Shown: positions 39,206-48,340 of the stretch, one piece after another | Layout of the letters: each line of letters starts with the position of its first letter | Position numbering within the stretch: position 1 is the stretch's first letter | DNA from: Amycolatopsis orientalis DSM 43388 | GTDB taxonomy: Bacteria; Actinomycetota; Actinomycetes; Mycobacteriales; Pseudonocardiaceae | Length of the DNA stretch: 64,000 nt | Direction of reading: 5' to 3' | Assembly: GCF_000411975.1 (NCBI RefSeq) | Contig: NZ_ASXG01000077.1 | Span: forward strand, 124,001-188,000 | Program-made: the position numbers and the translations under genes | The notes under the pieces: model-generated | Database searches by the model: none | Told to the model about the DNA's origin: nothing | What the model saw: the letters and a program-made list of their open reading frames with translations, nothing else

Positions 39206-40596
39206 CCGCGGGGTGGAATGCCGGAGCTCTGGTGATTTTCGGGATCACCGGCGATCTCGCGGCGAAGATGACCCTTCCCGCGCTCTACCGGCTGGAACAG
39301 CGCGGCGAACTGCGCTGTCCCGTCATCGGCACCGCCACCGCGCGCCTGTCGCGGGCGGAGTTCACCGAATTGGCCCGCCGGTCCCTCGAGAAGGCCGTCA
39401 ACGACTTCGACCCGGCGGTGTTCGCCCGCCTGGCTCGGCGGTTGTCCTACCTGAGCGGGGGTGCCGCTGATCCGGAGCTGTACGAGGGACTCGCCGAACG
39501 CCTGGCCGCCACCGGCCGCCCTCTCTACTACCTGGCGTTGCCGCCGTCGCTGTTCGCCCCCGTCGTCGAGCGGCTGGCCGCCGCGGGCCTGCTGGCTGAC
39601 GCTCGCGTAGCACTGGAGAAGCCCTTCGGCACCGACCTGGCTTCCGCGCAGGAACTACGCCGTCGCCTGGACGCAGTCCTGGACGAGCGGCAGCTGTTGC
39701 TGGTCGACCACTTCCTCGGCAAGGAACCGGTCACCGAGATCGAATACCTGCGGTTCGCCAACCACGTGCTCGCGCGACTGTGGGACCGCGACAGCGTGGC
39801 CGCCATCCAGATCACGATGGCGGAGAAACTGGACGTGGCCGGGCGCGGACGGTTCTACGATCAGGTCGGGGCGCTGCGCGACGTCGTGCAAAACCATCTG
39901 CTGCAACTGCTGGCGCTGGTGGCGATGGACGCGCCGGTCGGGTCGAGCGTGGCGGATCTGCGCGCGAAGAAACTCGAAGTGTTCCGGGCGATCCCGGCCG
40001 TCGAGCCGGGCGACTGCGTGCGGGGCCAATACGAGGGCTACCACGGCGTGCCCGGGGTGGCCGCCGGGTCGGACACCGAAACGTACGTCGCGCTGAAGCT
40101 GGCGATCGACGACTGGCGCTGGGCCGGGGTGCCGATCTTCCTGCGCGCGGGCAAATGCCTTCCCGCGAGCGCCACCGAGGTCCGGCTGATCTTCGAAGAC
40201 ACGCCGCGGCTGCGCTTCCTGCCGGACGCCGCGCGGGTCGAGGCCAACCAGCTGGTGGTGCGGATCTCGCCGGACCCGGCGTTCCGGCTCCGGCTGTCCG
40301 GATTGGACAGTGCGGAGCAATGGCGGCCGGTGCGCCTGGACACCACCTTCGAACGGGACCTGGGCACCCCGCGCTCGCCCTACGAACGCCTGCTCGCCGA
40401 CGCCCTGTCCGGCGACGACCGGCTGTTCGCCTGGCAGGACGCGGTGGAGGAGAGCTGGCGGATCCTGCGGCCGGCACTGGCTTATCCCCGTCCGGCCCGG
40501 TCGTACGCGCCGGGAACGTGGGGGCCTTCCGCCGCGGACGAGCTGGTGGACGGATGCCCGGCCTGGCAACCGCCCTGGCTGCCTTCGCCGGCGTGA
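39202..40596 (+). CDS. zwf: Glucose-6-phosphate 1-dehydrogenase
   Basis: The 464-residue product has the coenzyme motif VIFGITGDLAAKMTLPALYR, EKPFGTDLASA, and the active-site motif LLVDHFLGKEPVTEIEYLRF. The usual RIDHYLGKE is here VDHFLGKE, a mild divergence. It oxidises glucose-6-phosphate to 6-phosphogluconolactone and makes NADPH. Its place at the end of a chaperone operon suggests it supplies reducing power during stress; a second, housekeeping zwf is expected elsewhere. Confidence 0.95.
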   Translation: MTAGWNAGALVIFGITGDLAAKMTLPALYRLEQRGELRCPVIGTATARLSRAEFTELARRSLEKAVNDFDPAVFARLARRLSYLSGGAADPELYEGLAERLAATGRPLYYLALPPSLFAPVVERLAAAGLLADARVALEKPFGTDLASAQELRRRLDAVLDERQLLLVDHFLGKEPVTEIEYLRFANHVLARLWDRDSVAAIQITMAEKLDVAGRGRFYDQVGALRDVVQNHLLQLLALVAMDAPVGSSVADLRAKKLEVFRAIPAVEPGDCVRGQYEGYHGVPGVAAGSDTETYVALKLAIDDWRWAGVPIFLRAGKCLPASATEVRLIFEDTPRLRFLPDAARVEANQLVVRISPDPAFRLRLSGLDSAEQWRPVRLDTTFERDLGTPRSPYERLLADALSGDDRLFAWQDAVEESWRILRPALAYPRPARSYAPGTWGPSAADELVDGCPAWQPPWLPSPA

Positions 40597-40599
40597 ACC

Positions 40600-41577
40600 T
40601 CACTCGACATACCACTCGGGGAGCGGAGCGGGCCGCAGGTCGGTCGGATCGCCGGGACGCGCCAGCGTCAGCACCGCCCGCTGGATTTCCGGGCGGTCGT
40701 TGAGCGCGTCCTGCACCTCGTTCAGCCGGGCCGCGACCGCGGATTCGGGTGCGTCGCCCGTCAGGTCGACCGCGGCGACCAGGAAAATCTTGTCCGCGCC
40801 CACCCATTCCATGTGCAGGAAACTGACCCGCTCGACCGCGTCGTGCTCCAGCAGGATCCGCAACGCGCGATTGCGGGCCAATGGAGTGACCTTCTCCCCG
40901 GTGAGGAAGTCCATGTTGCGCATGATGAGGAAAATCGCGACCGCTCCGAGCAGGATTCCCACCAGGATAGAGCCGAGCGCGTCCCAGCGAGCGTCGCCGG
41001 TCAGCTGGTGGGCCAGAATGCTCGACCCGGCGATGAGCAGTCCGATGAGCGCCGAAAGGTCCTCGGCGAACACCGCCCGCAGCACCGGGTTGGACGTGAC
41101 GCGCACGTACCGCAGGGGCCGGAGCTTGCGGGTCAGCGCGCCGCGCCGGGTCTGGCGCAGCGCCTGGGCGAACGAGGTTCCCTCGAGTACGAAGGAGATT
41201 CCCAGCACCGCGTAAGCCCAGGCGTACGAGGACGTTTCCTCCGGCGCGCGCAGCGACTGGATCCCGTGCCAGACCGAGACCGCCGCGCCGACGGTGAAAA
41301 GGCCGAACGCGGCGAACATCGACCACACGTACCCGCCCCGGCCGTAGCCGAGCGGATGGGTCTCGTCCGGGCTCTTGCCCGCCTTGCGTTCGCCGACGAG
41401 CAGGAACACCTCGTTGCCGGTGTCCGCCCAGGAATGCGCCGCCTCGGCCAGCATCGCCGCCGAACCGGTGACCGCCGCCACCGCGGTTTTCGCCGCCGCG
41501 ATCAGCACATTGGAACTCAACGCGACGAGAACGGTCGTCAGGCTCTCGCCCGCCTGGCTGGGCCGCGATGCGGTCAT
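40600..41577 (-). CDS. Cation diffusion facilitator family transporter
   Basis: The 325-residue product has six membrane helices. The metal-site motifs are [15 protein letters not shown] in helix 2 and [17 protein letters not shown] in helix 5, followed by a cytoplasmic ferredoxin-like C-terminal domain. CDF proteins export Zn2+, Mn2+ or Fe2+ by proton exchange; the metal is unknown. It is convergent with zwf, with only 3 bp between the stops. Confidence 0.92.
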   Translation of the reverse strand: MTASRPSQAGESLTTVLVALSSNVLIAAAKTAVAAVTGSAAMLAEAAHSWADTGNEVFLLVGERKAGKSPDETHPLGYGRGGYVWSMFAAFGLFTVGAAVSVWHGIQSLRAPEETSSYAWAYAVLGISFVLEGTSFAQALRQTRRGALTRKLRPLRYVRVTSNPVLRAVFAEDLSALIGLLIAGSSILAHQLTGDARWDALGSILVGILLGAVAIFLIMRNMDFLTGEKVTPLARNRALRILLEHDAVERVSFLHMEWVGADKIFLVAAVDLTGDAPESAVAARLNEVQDALNDRPEIQRAVLTLARPGDPTDLRPAPLPEWYVE

Positions 41578-41586
41578 GCTCGGTCC

Positions 41587-42108
41587 TTAGTGGGTGACGA
41601 TTCCGGCGACAAGATTGATCGTGGCGGCCAGGATCACCGTGCCGAACACGTACGACAGCAGCGTGTGCCGCAGCACGACGGCGCGGATCGTCGAACTGGA
41701 CACGCTGGTGTCGGACACCTGGTAAGTCATGCCGAGGTTGTAGCTGAAGTAGAAGAAATCGCGATACGCGGGCGGATTGCCGGAATTGAAGTCGATCCCG
41801 GCGGACGATTCCGCGTAGTACAGGTCCGCGTAACGCGTCGCGTACATGAGATGCAAAGCCGCCCACACGGAAAACACGCCGCCGAGCGCGACGGCCGCGG
41901 TCGCGGGTCCGGCCGACTGTCCGGAGACCAGCAACACCACGATGCCGGCCAATCCGCACAGCGCGGCGGTGACCACGATCATTTCTTCAACCGCCGGACG
42001 AAGGTCCTCGCGACGCGCGTATCGGCGGGTCCGGTCTGCCGCCATGGGCCACAACGCGAGCCAGCCGGAGACGACGAACACGGCCGCGGCCGCGGCGATG
42101 GCCACCAT
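41587..42108 (-). CDS. DUF1345 membrane protein, N-terminally truncated
   Basis: The 173-residue product carries the family signatures [20 protein letters not shown] and [23 protein letters not shown]1345 proteins are usually about 210-220 residues; the first membrane helix is missing here. Homology reaches codons FGW just before the ATG, and upstream sequence turns into a sigma-factor gene on the other strand. So the gene looks cut at about 42103-42117. Possibly still expressed, but probably not functional. Confidence 0.7.
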   Translation of the reverse strand: MVAIAAAAAVFVVSGWLALWPMAADRTRRYARREDLRPAVEEMIVVTAALCGLAGIVVLLVSGQSAGPATAAVALGGVFSVWAALHLMYATRYADLYYAESSAGIDFNSGNPPAYRDFFYFSYNLGMTYQVSDTSVSSSTIRAVVLRHTLLSYVFGTVILAATINLVAGIVTH

Positions 42109-42586
42109 CCAGCCGAAGGTGATCCGGTACTGCCGAGCCCGAATCGGCCCCTCTCGCCAGGGCTACGCCTCAGCCGACGACGTCGCGCAAGATGTGCTGC
42201 TCGCGGTGTTCACCGCGCTCCCATCTTACCGGGACGAAGGCAAGAGCTTTCTCTCCTTCATGTTCGGCATCGCAGCCCACAAGATCGCGGACTTTCACCG
42301 AAAACAGCGCCGCGAGCCATCCACGGCCGTCGCCGACGTCCCCGAGCGAGCGGATCCCGGCAACGGCCCCGAACAGGCGCTGTTGCAGGCAGAGATGCGG
42401 CAGATGGTGCGAGAGCTCATCGGCACGTTGCCGGAGAAACATCAGGACATCCTCGTGCACCGCATCATGGGGGAAATGACCTCGGAGGAGACCGCCGAAC
42501 TCCTGTCGTCCACGCCCGGCGCAGTGCGCGTTGCCCAGCACCGTGCGCTCAACAGCCTCCGCCGACGGGTGACCCGGCAGCGATGA
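42098..42586 (+). CDS. SigD/ShbA-type RNA polymerase sigma factor, 5' truncated
   Basis: The recognisable part begins [20 protein letters not shown]. It continues with region 2 ([39 protein letters not shown]) and a complete region 4 ([40 protein letters not shown]). Mycobacterial SigD has about 45 more residues in front. The only nearby start, ATG 42098, has no ribosome binding site and lies in DUF1345 antisense sequence. Likely a truncated sigma gene; activity doubtful. Confidence 0.7.
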   Translation: MATIQPKVIRYCRARIGPSRQGYASADDVAQDVLLAVFTALPSYRDEGKSFLSFMFGIAAHKIADFHRKQRREPSTAVADVPERADPGNGPEQALLQAEMRQMVRELIGTLPEKHQDILVHRIMGEMTSEETAELLSSTPGAVRVAQHRALNSLRRRVTRQR

Positions 42587-42915
42587 CCAAGGACCACCCC
42601 GTCCCCGCCGACGCCAGCGAGATCCTTCGTGAGCGAGGCTTGATAGCCGACCACGGGAGCGATTGTCTGGATCCGCCCAACGACCCCACCTGTGAACACG
42701 CCTGCTCGCTGGCAGGAGCCGTCGAGAACCGACGCACCCACCGCCGAAGCTGCGCGCGACCCCGACGCCGGTGTTGCCGCGTGTGCGCGAGGATCGACAC
42801 CATGCGGCGTTCCGGCGCCAGATTCTGCATGTCGCGCATCCCCTCAACCTGCGACGACATCGACCGGGCGGCATCGGGATCGCATCGGCGCAGGTGGGAA
42901 ACCTGCACAAAGTGA
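42583..42915 (+). CDS. Hypothetical protein overlapping the sigma gene
   Basis: The 110-residue frame starts in ATGA overlap with the sigma gene stop. The first 45 residues ([20 protein letters not shown]...) look protein-like. The rest is Arg/Cys-rich and resembles frameshifted sequence. In intact loci an anti-sigma gene sits here, but I see no anti-sigma signature. Probably a damaged gene. Confidence 0.4.
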   Translation: MTKDHPVPADASEILRERGLIADHGSDCLDPPNDPTCEHACSLAGAVENRRTHRRSCARPRRRCCRVCARIDTMRRSGARFCMSRIPSTCDDIDRAASGSHRRRWETCTK

Positions 42916-42989
42916 CCCCGTGGTTGCTTATCGTGTGGTCCGATAGAGAGGATGGCCGAGTACGGAGAGTGTCGGAGGGGGTCGTTTCA

Positions 42990-43313
42990 GTGGTAGACGG
43001 GCCGGGATTCCACGTCGACGTCGACAAGGTGGCGGAGGCCGGGAGCGGGATCAGCCGTAGCGTCACAGACCAACAGGGGTTCCAGCTCCGCGGTCTGTGC
43101 GGTGAGGCGGAGTTGTATGGCCATCAGGGTGTGCACGACGGGTTGATGGACTTCTGTACGCGGTGGTCCGACGGCCTCGACATCCTCACCGACGACGCCG
43201 ACAAGATCGGCGCCGCCCTTACCAGGGCCGCGAACGCGTACCGCGGCATCGACGATGCGACAGCCCGGACCCTCCGGACCGATCCCGGTCAGCGGGCGGT
43301 CAATGATGGCTGA
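42990..43313 (+). CDS. EspC-like type VII secretion-associated protein
   Basis: The 107-residue product is read from GTG 42990, with ggaggggg at 42974-42981. An all-helical WXG100-like fold is suggested by HVDVDKVAEAGSGISRSVTD, DFCTRWSDGLDILTDDADKI and AANAYRGIDDATARTL, in the style of EspC/T7SS-target proteins. Such small partners pair with a following large effector. Here the effector gene overlaps its 3' end by 11 bp. Confidence 0.75.
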   Translation: MVDGPGFHVDVDKVAEAGSGISRSVTDQQGFQLRGLCGEAELYGHQGVHDGLMDFCTRWSDGLDILTDDADKIGAALTRAANAYRGIDDATARTLRTDPGQRAVNDG

Positions 43314-44478
43314 GCTCGGCGAAACCCAGGACCCGGCCGCCCTGATCCCCGGCAACCCGGAGGCGATCGAACAGAACGCGCGCGTCCTGCAAGCACGCGC
43401 GGGAGAGGCCGGTGGTGCGGCCGACGGCCTGAAGGCGATCGACACCGGTGCCTGGCAGGGCCCGGCCGCAACCGCGTTCCACGACAAATTCTCGTACGAA
43501 CCCGGAAAGTGGTACGCGGCGGCCGACTCCCTGCAAGCCGCGAGCGGGGCGCTGAACGACTACGCCGGCACACTGCGATGGGCGCAAGCTCAGGCGGCCG
43601 AGGCCGTCTCCCTGTGGAACCAAGGCCAAGCCGCGACACAGCAGGCCAAGGCATCCTACGACCAGGCGGCCGCACAGGCACAGGCGAACAACCAGCCTCC
43701 GCCTGTCTTCACCGATACAGGTGAGAGGCAGCGGCAAGCCGCTCGGGACGCGCTCAACCGCGCCCGCGCCCAGCTCGCGGACAGCGGCAACATCACCGCG
43801 CAGACCCTGCGTGACCGTGCAGGTCAGGCGCCGCAGAAATCAAGCTGGCTCGACGACGTAGGGGATACGCTCGCGCAGGCCGGCGCGGATGTGGTCAACG
43901 CGATGGCGTCGGCCGGGAACGCCATGCTCAACCACCCCCTCGATACCCTCGCAGCTGCGGGCGGCATCGGCCTGACCGTGATCAGCGGCGCCGGGGAAGG
44001 CTTGGGCGGTGCCCTGGACGCGACGGGCGTCGGCGCGGTCGCCGGCGTACCGCTCAACATCGCCTCCGCGGCGGGCATCGCGGCCGGGGTCTCGATGACG
44101 GGGGCTGCTGTCACAGATCTGGCAGGTCACGCCGCCGGCGACGACCGGGTTGAACCGCTCAAAGTCAACAGCAGCAGCGAGAGCGCGGGAAGTTCTGCTG
44201 CGGACTCGTCGCCGCCGGCGGGCGCCCAGGACGGCTGGGCCTCCCGGCCGTCCAACAATGGCAAGGGAACCGTCTGGCAGAAACCTGGTTCCTCCGGCGA
44301 CGCGAATTCCGTCCGAGTCATGGAACCCGGCGCGGATCCGCGATACCCGAACGGCTACGTCAAGTTCACCAACGAACACAACCAGCCCGTTAAACTTGAC
44401 GGCAAGCCGGGATCCCGGGCGGAAACCCATATCCCACGCAATGCAGACGGATCGTACCCGACGCCGGAAGGATGGTAG
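43303..44478 (+). CDS. Putative type VII-secreted polymorphic toxin
   Basis: The 391-residue product has an N-terminal WXG100-like helical domain (about 1-130: LKAIDTGAWQGPAATAFHDK F, with the W-x-G at TGAWQGPA). Next are a Gln/Ala-rich helix, a Gly/Ala-rich hydrophobic stretch (about 220-290) and a separate C-terminal module of about 80 residues ending AETHIPRNADGSYPTPEGW. Variable C-terminal modules behind a constant WXG N-terminus are the mark of polymorphic toxins, and this end resembles toxin modules seen in other such proteins. The activity is unknown. The next gene is the likely immunity protein. Confidence 0.75.
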   Translation: MMAELGETQDPAALIPGNPEAIEQNARVLQARAGEAGGAADGLKAIDTGAWQGPAATAFHDKFSYEPGKWYAAADSLQAASGALNDYAGTLRWAQAQAAEAVSLWNQGQAATQQAKASYDQAAAQAQANNQPPPVFTDTGERQRQAARDALNRARAQLADSGNITAQTLRDRAGQAPQKSSWLDDVGDTLAQAGADVVNAMASAGNAMLNHPLDTLAAAGGIGLTVISGAGEGLGGALDATGVGAVAGVPLNIASAAGIAAGVSMTGAAVTDLAGHAAGDDRVEPLKVNSSSESAGSSAADSSPPAGAQDGWASRPSNNGKGTVWQKPGSSGDANSVRVMEPGADPRYPNGYVKFTNEHNQPVKLDGKPGSRAETHIPRNADGSYPTPEGW

Positions 44479-44480
44479 CC

Positions 44481-44864
44481 GTGAATCTCGGCCTTGAGGG
44501 AAAGAAGCTGCTCACCGTAACGGTCGAATACAGTGCCGTTCTGCGTTTCTCCGACGACTACACGGCGCGCATCGAATCGCCGTTCAGCTTCAACGTGCCG
44601 GGGAAGCAGTATAGTTTTTCCCCGGAGAGCGATCCGCAAGAATCATTCCAGCCGATGGATGTCTTGGTGTCTCAAGTCGTGGTGAAATCCGATGCCGACG
44701 ATTCTGGCACACTGCGAATCGCATTCGGCAACGGAGCCGCGATCCAGGCGGAGAAAGACGACGAATACGAAGCCTGGACAGTATCCGGGCCCGACGGATT
44801 CCTGGTCGTCTCCATGCCTGGCGGAGAACTCGCAACCTGGGACGCCAAGCCCGACGCCCCTTGA
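44481..44864 (+). CDS. Probable immunity protein, DUF6188-like
   Basis: The 127-residue product starts at GTG 44481, 9 bp after ggaagg (44466-44471); an ATG at 44472 would overlap the toxin stop but sits too close to the binding site. The small beta-rich acidic protein (LTVTVEYSAVLRFSDDYTAR; WTVSGPDGFLVVSMPGGELA) resembles DUF6188 immunity-type proteins. Position directly behind the toxin gene supports that role. Confidence 0.7.
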   Translation: MNLGLEGKKLLTVTVEYSAVLRFSDDYTARIESPFSFNVPGKQYSFSPESDPQESFQPMDVLVSQVVVKSDADDSGTLRIAFGNGAAIQAEKDDEYEAWTVSGPDGFLVVSMPGGELATWDAKPDAP

Positions 44865-44929
44865 CGAGGTTCGCCCGCCGCCCCGCGCGATGGTGAGAAG
44901 GTGGTTGGCTACGTTCCGGGTGGCGGGAC

Positions 44930-45516
44930 ATCGAGATAGCCGGGCGTATTGCGATCGAGCCGGTCGTGCTCGGCCCTGGCGAGCCTTCGTTGGACGACAG
45001 CGTCGAGCTTGGCAGATGGACGGATGAGCTCGGCGTCCCCCGGCGCACCGTCACGGCGTCAGCGCTGAACAACGCCGAGGCCTTCCAAATGCTGCGGCCC
45101 GGTTTCGACCTCGCAGCCGAGCGGCAGCGGCGTGAGGTATGCCGGTGCCGGCGAGGCGATCGAGGGAAGCGTAGGTGCCCGGCTGGCGTTGGTTGCCCTC
45201 CGTGCGAGCGGGGCGTGGGTGGGTGTTGCCGACAACCAGACAGAGAAGGCCGCCCGGTTGCTGCGCGCACTGGAGCTTCCAGCCGATCCCGTTGCGGCCT
45301 CCGGCGAACGGGGCGTCGCCAAATCTGAACCAGCGTTTCGGGCGGGTGATGGTTTTGGCACCGGGCGAGCGCGACGAGATCATTTACGTTGGTGATCACC
45401 GGGACAACGACATCATGCCCGCACGGGCCGCTGGGCTGCGGCCCGTGTTGCTGCGCCGCGGACCGTGGGGCTGCCTGCGGGCATCCGATCCGGTCGTCAG
45501 GCGTGACGCGGAGTGA
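44930..45516 (+). pseudogene. Frameshifted HAD-family hydrolase
   Basis: Pieces of one HAD hydrolase appear in different frames: ELGVPRRTVTASALNNAEAF and MLRPGFDLAAERQRR (about 45020-45135), GVADNQTEKAARLLRALELP (about 45220-45290), then DEIIYVGDHRDNDIMPARAA and GLRPVLLRRGPWG (about 45376-45475), which holds the acidic motif IV. At least two frameshifts. Not functional. Confidence 0.75.
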
Positions 45517-45586
45517 GTGACAGCGCGGAGGTGCTACCTGGTCTCGTCGGCGCACCATCGGGCTAGCAAAACGGATCTTCAGGGCC

Positions 45587-45760
45587 CTACGTGGCGACAC
45601 AGTGGCGAAGGTCGGCCGGTTCGTCCTCCAAGTAGGCCCCTCTCGTGTCGGACAACTGGTCGACGATCTCGGAGACGTTCGGGTGCTCGGGGGTGATCCG
45701 GTTTGCGGTCATCAGCGCCTCGATGGTCCGGTTGCGCTTACCCGTCGGAAGAACTGCTTA
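45587..45760 (-). pseudogene. C-terminal gene remnant, unknown family
   Basis: On the minus strand a coding-like stretch reads TGKRNRTIEALMTANRITPE, then HPNVSEIVDQLSDTRGAYLE and DEPADLRHCVAT with a stop at 45587-45589. It is interrupted upstream by a stop near 45765. I do not recognise the family. Confidence 0.45.
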
Positions 45761-45836
45761 TTGCTCGGAAGGCGCTGGTCGATGCAGTGAGACCGCTGTT
45801 GCTAATTGGCTGGTCTGACGTGGGGCCCCGGGGCGG

Positions 45837-46136
45837 GTGCAAGCTCTCGCCGATGTCCATGGAACGGTCGGCCATAGGCCGGACGCTCCGACGGCTGACG
45901 TGTCTGAGCGGCCGTCGCGGCTCAATAGTAAAAACGTCGTCGGACTTGACCCCGGTTTGGTGGAGCGGGCGAAACTGATCGACGCGCAGCATCGTGAGCG
46001 GCATCATCGCCCGGGCGCGGCCGAGGTATTGCGCAAGTCGTTAGGGGTCGGTGCAGAACGGTCCCGGGTGTTGACGCGAGTGGTCCGCGTGGATTGGCGT
46101 GAAGCCACGGGCCTGGCGCGTGACGGGATCGCCTGA
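45837..46136 (+). pseudogene. Remnant of a plasmid/AICE-type protein
   Basis: The frame includes LDPGLVERAKLIDAQHRERH and HRPGAAEVLRKSLGVGAERS, a pattern seen at the C-terminus of small proteins of actinomycete integrative plasmids (DUF2637 type). Only this tail is recognisable. It hints that the island once contained an integrative element. Confidence 0.4.
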
Positions 46137-46139
46137 ACG

Positions 46140-46553
46140 GTCTGGTATTGGTCGCGTTGGTGCGGCTGGTGCCGAATTGGCCGTCGGTTGTGGTTGGTCA
46201 TGTCCCGTGCACGGTCCTGCGTTTGCACGTGTCACTGGTGCGACGCCGGTGGATCTGCCGGCGTCGCCCGGGACGGCCGCACTGGCGTGGCGATCCGCCG
46301 GATGGTGGTGGAGGTGCCGGGGACGACCCGTGGTGGGGTTGCCGGCGAATCCGCGGCGAGCTTGTCGAGTTGGTGCGCGCGCGATCGGGGCGTCAACGGT
46401 GCGGGAGGTCTTCGCAGATGCTGGACTGGACCCGGTGCCGTGTCGGTCGGGGCCGACGTGGAAGCAGTTCCTCACAACCGGCCGAGGGCGTCTTGGCGGT
46501 GGACTTCTTCCATGTGCACACGGTGTTGCTGGGGCGGCTGCATGTTGTTTGCG
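46140..46553 (+). pseudogene. Multiply frameshifted transposase remnant
   Basis: Fragments align with the transposase at 58412-59438: LVRLVPNWPSVVVGHVPCTV, SLVRRRWICRRRPGR, DDPWWGCRRIRGELVELVRA, AGLDPVPCRSGPTWKQFLTT and VLAVDFFHVHTVLLGRLHVV, spread over three frames. The catalytic core beyond the first Asp region is missing. This is a second, much older copy of the same IS type on the other side of the SMC system. Confidence 0.75.
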
Positions 46554-46781
46554 GTAGACAGCGAGCCGTGCATCGGCGTGAGCATCGGCATGATCGTGCT
46601 TGACACGCTCTCTGGCGAGACCTTCGGCAACGTCGGGCCGAGCCTTCCGCTACGTGCAAGCCGATCTGGCCTGCAGCGGCTGGCGTAGGGCCCGTGGGCA
46701 GGCAGTTCGTGTCTCATCACCCGATCGGTCGTCGTTCGGGCGGATCACCTGCGATTACGGTAAGTGCCCGGGAGGTGGGGA
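46554..46781. other. Non-coding stretch before the SMC-like operon
   Basis: About 230 bases with no recognised gene. The end contains gggaggtgggg (46770-46780), an unusually strong ribosome binding site for the short frame at 46782. No clear promoter pair is visible. Confidence 0.45.
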
Positions 46782-46829
46782 ATGACCTCGTGGTTCGGCG
46801 GCGGAAACTCGAGCGGAGAACGCGGGTGA
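46782..46829 (+). CDS. Fifteen-residue leader frame coupled to the JetA-like gene
   Basis: ATG 46782 directly after gggaggtgggg opens a 15-codon frame (MTSWFGGGNSSGERG) whose TGA (46827-46829) overlaps the GTG start of the next gene (46826-46828). The strong binding site and exact GTGA overlap suggest translational coupling. It could also be the original N-terminus of the next protein separated by a frameshift. Confidence 0.45.
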   Translation: MTSWFGGGNSSGERG

Positions 46830-48340
46830 CGGCCGGTTTCTCCAGGGGATCGTCGTTGTCCGGGAGCGCCGCTCGCCGACGGCGCACGCTCGCGCACCTG
46901 TCACCGATTTTCGAGGTGCACCTCAACCGGGCCAGGAACCCGTCGGACGTCGACTGGGCCGCCTACGACTTCGTTGCGCTGATCCAGCTGAGCGTGGACA
47001 CGATCGCGCTTTCTTCGGGCCTGGACGGCACTCTGGGTGCTCCGCGCGAAACGGTCCTGGACGAGATGACGCGGGGCGCGGCCATGATGGCCCCGCACCG
47101 GCCCGTCGCCGAGCACGAGCGGGTCGCCCGGTTCGTGCTGGATCACCTGCTGCGGCACGACGAGCCGTCGCCGTACTTCACCGTCGAGCACGCCGACGCC
47201 GATGCCGGCTGGGAGCGCGTAACCCACCAGGTTCGCGTCCTGTACGAGACCCTGGCGGGCGACGGGTCGTCGCTGCAGGTCAACGCCGACCACACCGCGG
47301 TGGCTTTGTTGCTGCTCGCGACCAACCGCTCCCTCGAAGATGAACACGAAGCGGTCATCGCCGTCATGCAGGCGCAGGCCGACAGCGGACGGCTCGGTGC
47401 GGCGATTGAATCGGCCGAAGACGCCCTGACGTTGTCTCGGACCTATTCGGCGAACGTCCGCCGCATGATCATCGAAGCCGAGCGCGATATCAGCCGGGTG
47501 GACTACGTGACCACGCTGCGGCCGGAACTGACCGCCGCGTCGCGGCATCTGGAACGGCGGATCCAGGTCGACGGGACCTTTCTGCGCCACTTGGAGAGCT
47601 TGCGTTCCGATGCATCCGAAGAACAGGATCCCGAAGCCGTCCAGCAGCTCACGGTGGCGATCTCCCGGCTCGGCGAGGCCGTCGAGACGCTCGCCGAGCT
47701 CCACACCGACGTCATCGGCGCGACACCGCGCTGGCGCGACGCTCAGGCGGCGCAGGCGTTCACGGCCGTTCCAGCGACCGAGGTCGACCCCACTGCGGAC
47801 GTCCTGTCCGCGCTTCTGGCCGGGCAGCCGCTGCCAGCCGGCGCCGACGCCTCGCCTCCGGCACCGGCACGGCTGCTCAACTTCTCGGCGTTGGCGGATC
47901 GGCTCGTCGCGCCGCCGCGTCAGGTTCTCGACGTCCCCGGACGGGAAGTGGCGACCGGCGCGTTGGAGGACAACGACGGCGTCTACCAGCAGTTCCCCGA
48001 GCAGTTCCACAACGTCGCCGAAGCCCTGCGCGGCCGGCGAGTTGCACCCGGGATGAAGGCGCGGCTGTCCGATCTGCTGGCCGACGCCGACGCGCTCTTC
48101 TCCCAGCCCGACCTCCGCACCGTCGTCGAGCTGGCCGCCCTTGCCGGCGGACGGCACACCGCACGGCTGCGCCTCCGGCTGCTGCTCGCCTTGGACGCCC
48201 TGATGCTGTGGCGCCCGGACGGCGTTCCTGACCGGAGCGACGACTGGTGGGCCGTTGACGACGCCTGCCGCGAATCCACGCCCGATCTCGATTTCCCGGA
48301 TCTGCTGCTGCACCGGAGGGTGCCGGATGACCGACCGTGA
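46826..48340 (+). CDS. JetA/MukF-like (kleisin-type) subunit of SMC-like defence system
   Basis: The 504-residue product is read from GTG 46826. It is mostly helical: an N-terminal part (LAHLSPIFEVHLNRARNPSD), a long heptad-rich helical middle (VMQAQADSGRLGAAIESAED; LRPELTAASRHLERRIQVDG) and a C-terminal winged-helix-like end (LRLRLLLALDALMLWRPDGV). Position first in the four-gene set, size and helical layout match JetA/MksF/MukF, which bridge the SMC heads. I see no strong DUF3375 motif, so the assignment rests mainly on context. Confidence 0.65.
   Translation: MTAGFSRGSSLSGSAARRRRTLAHLSPIFEVHLNRARNPSDVDWAAYDFVALIQLSVDTIALSSGLDGTLGAPRETVLDEMTRGAAMMAPHRPVAEHERVARFVLDHLLRHDEPSPYFTVEHADADAGWERVTHQVRVLYETLAGDGSSLQVNADHTAVALLLLATNRSLEDEHEAVIAVMQAQADSGRLGAAIESAEDALTLSRTYSANVRRMIIEAERDISRVDYVTTLRPELTAASRHLERRIQVDGTFLRHLESLRSDASEEQDPEAVQQLTVAISRLGEAVETLAELHTDVIGATPRWRDAQAAQAFTAVPATEVDPTADVLSALLAGQPLPAGADASPPAPARLLNFSALADRLVAPPRQVLDVPGREVATGALEDNDGVYQQFPEQFHNVAEALRGRRVAPGMKARLSDLLADADALFSQPDLRTVVELAALAGGRHTARLRLRLLLALDALMLWRPDGVPDRSDDWWAVDDACRESTPDLDFPDLLLHRRVPDDRP

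Noticed and set aside
46694..46825. Longer N-terminus of the JetA-like protein starting at 46694
   Set aside because: The extra 44 residues are Arg/Ser-rich, lack a binding site, and overlap the well-placed leader frame; GTG 46826 fits better.
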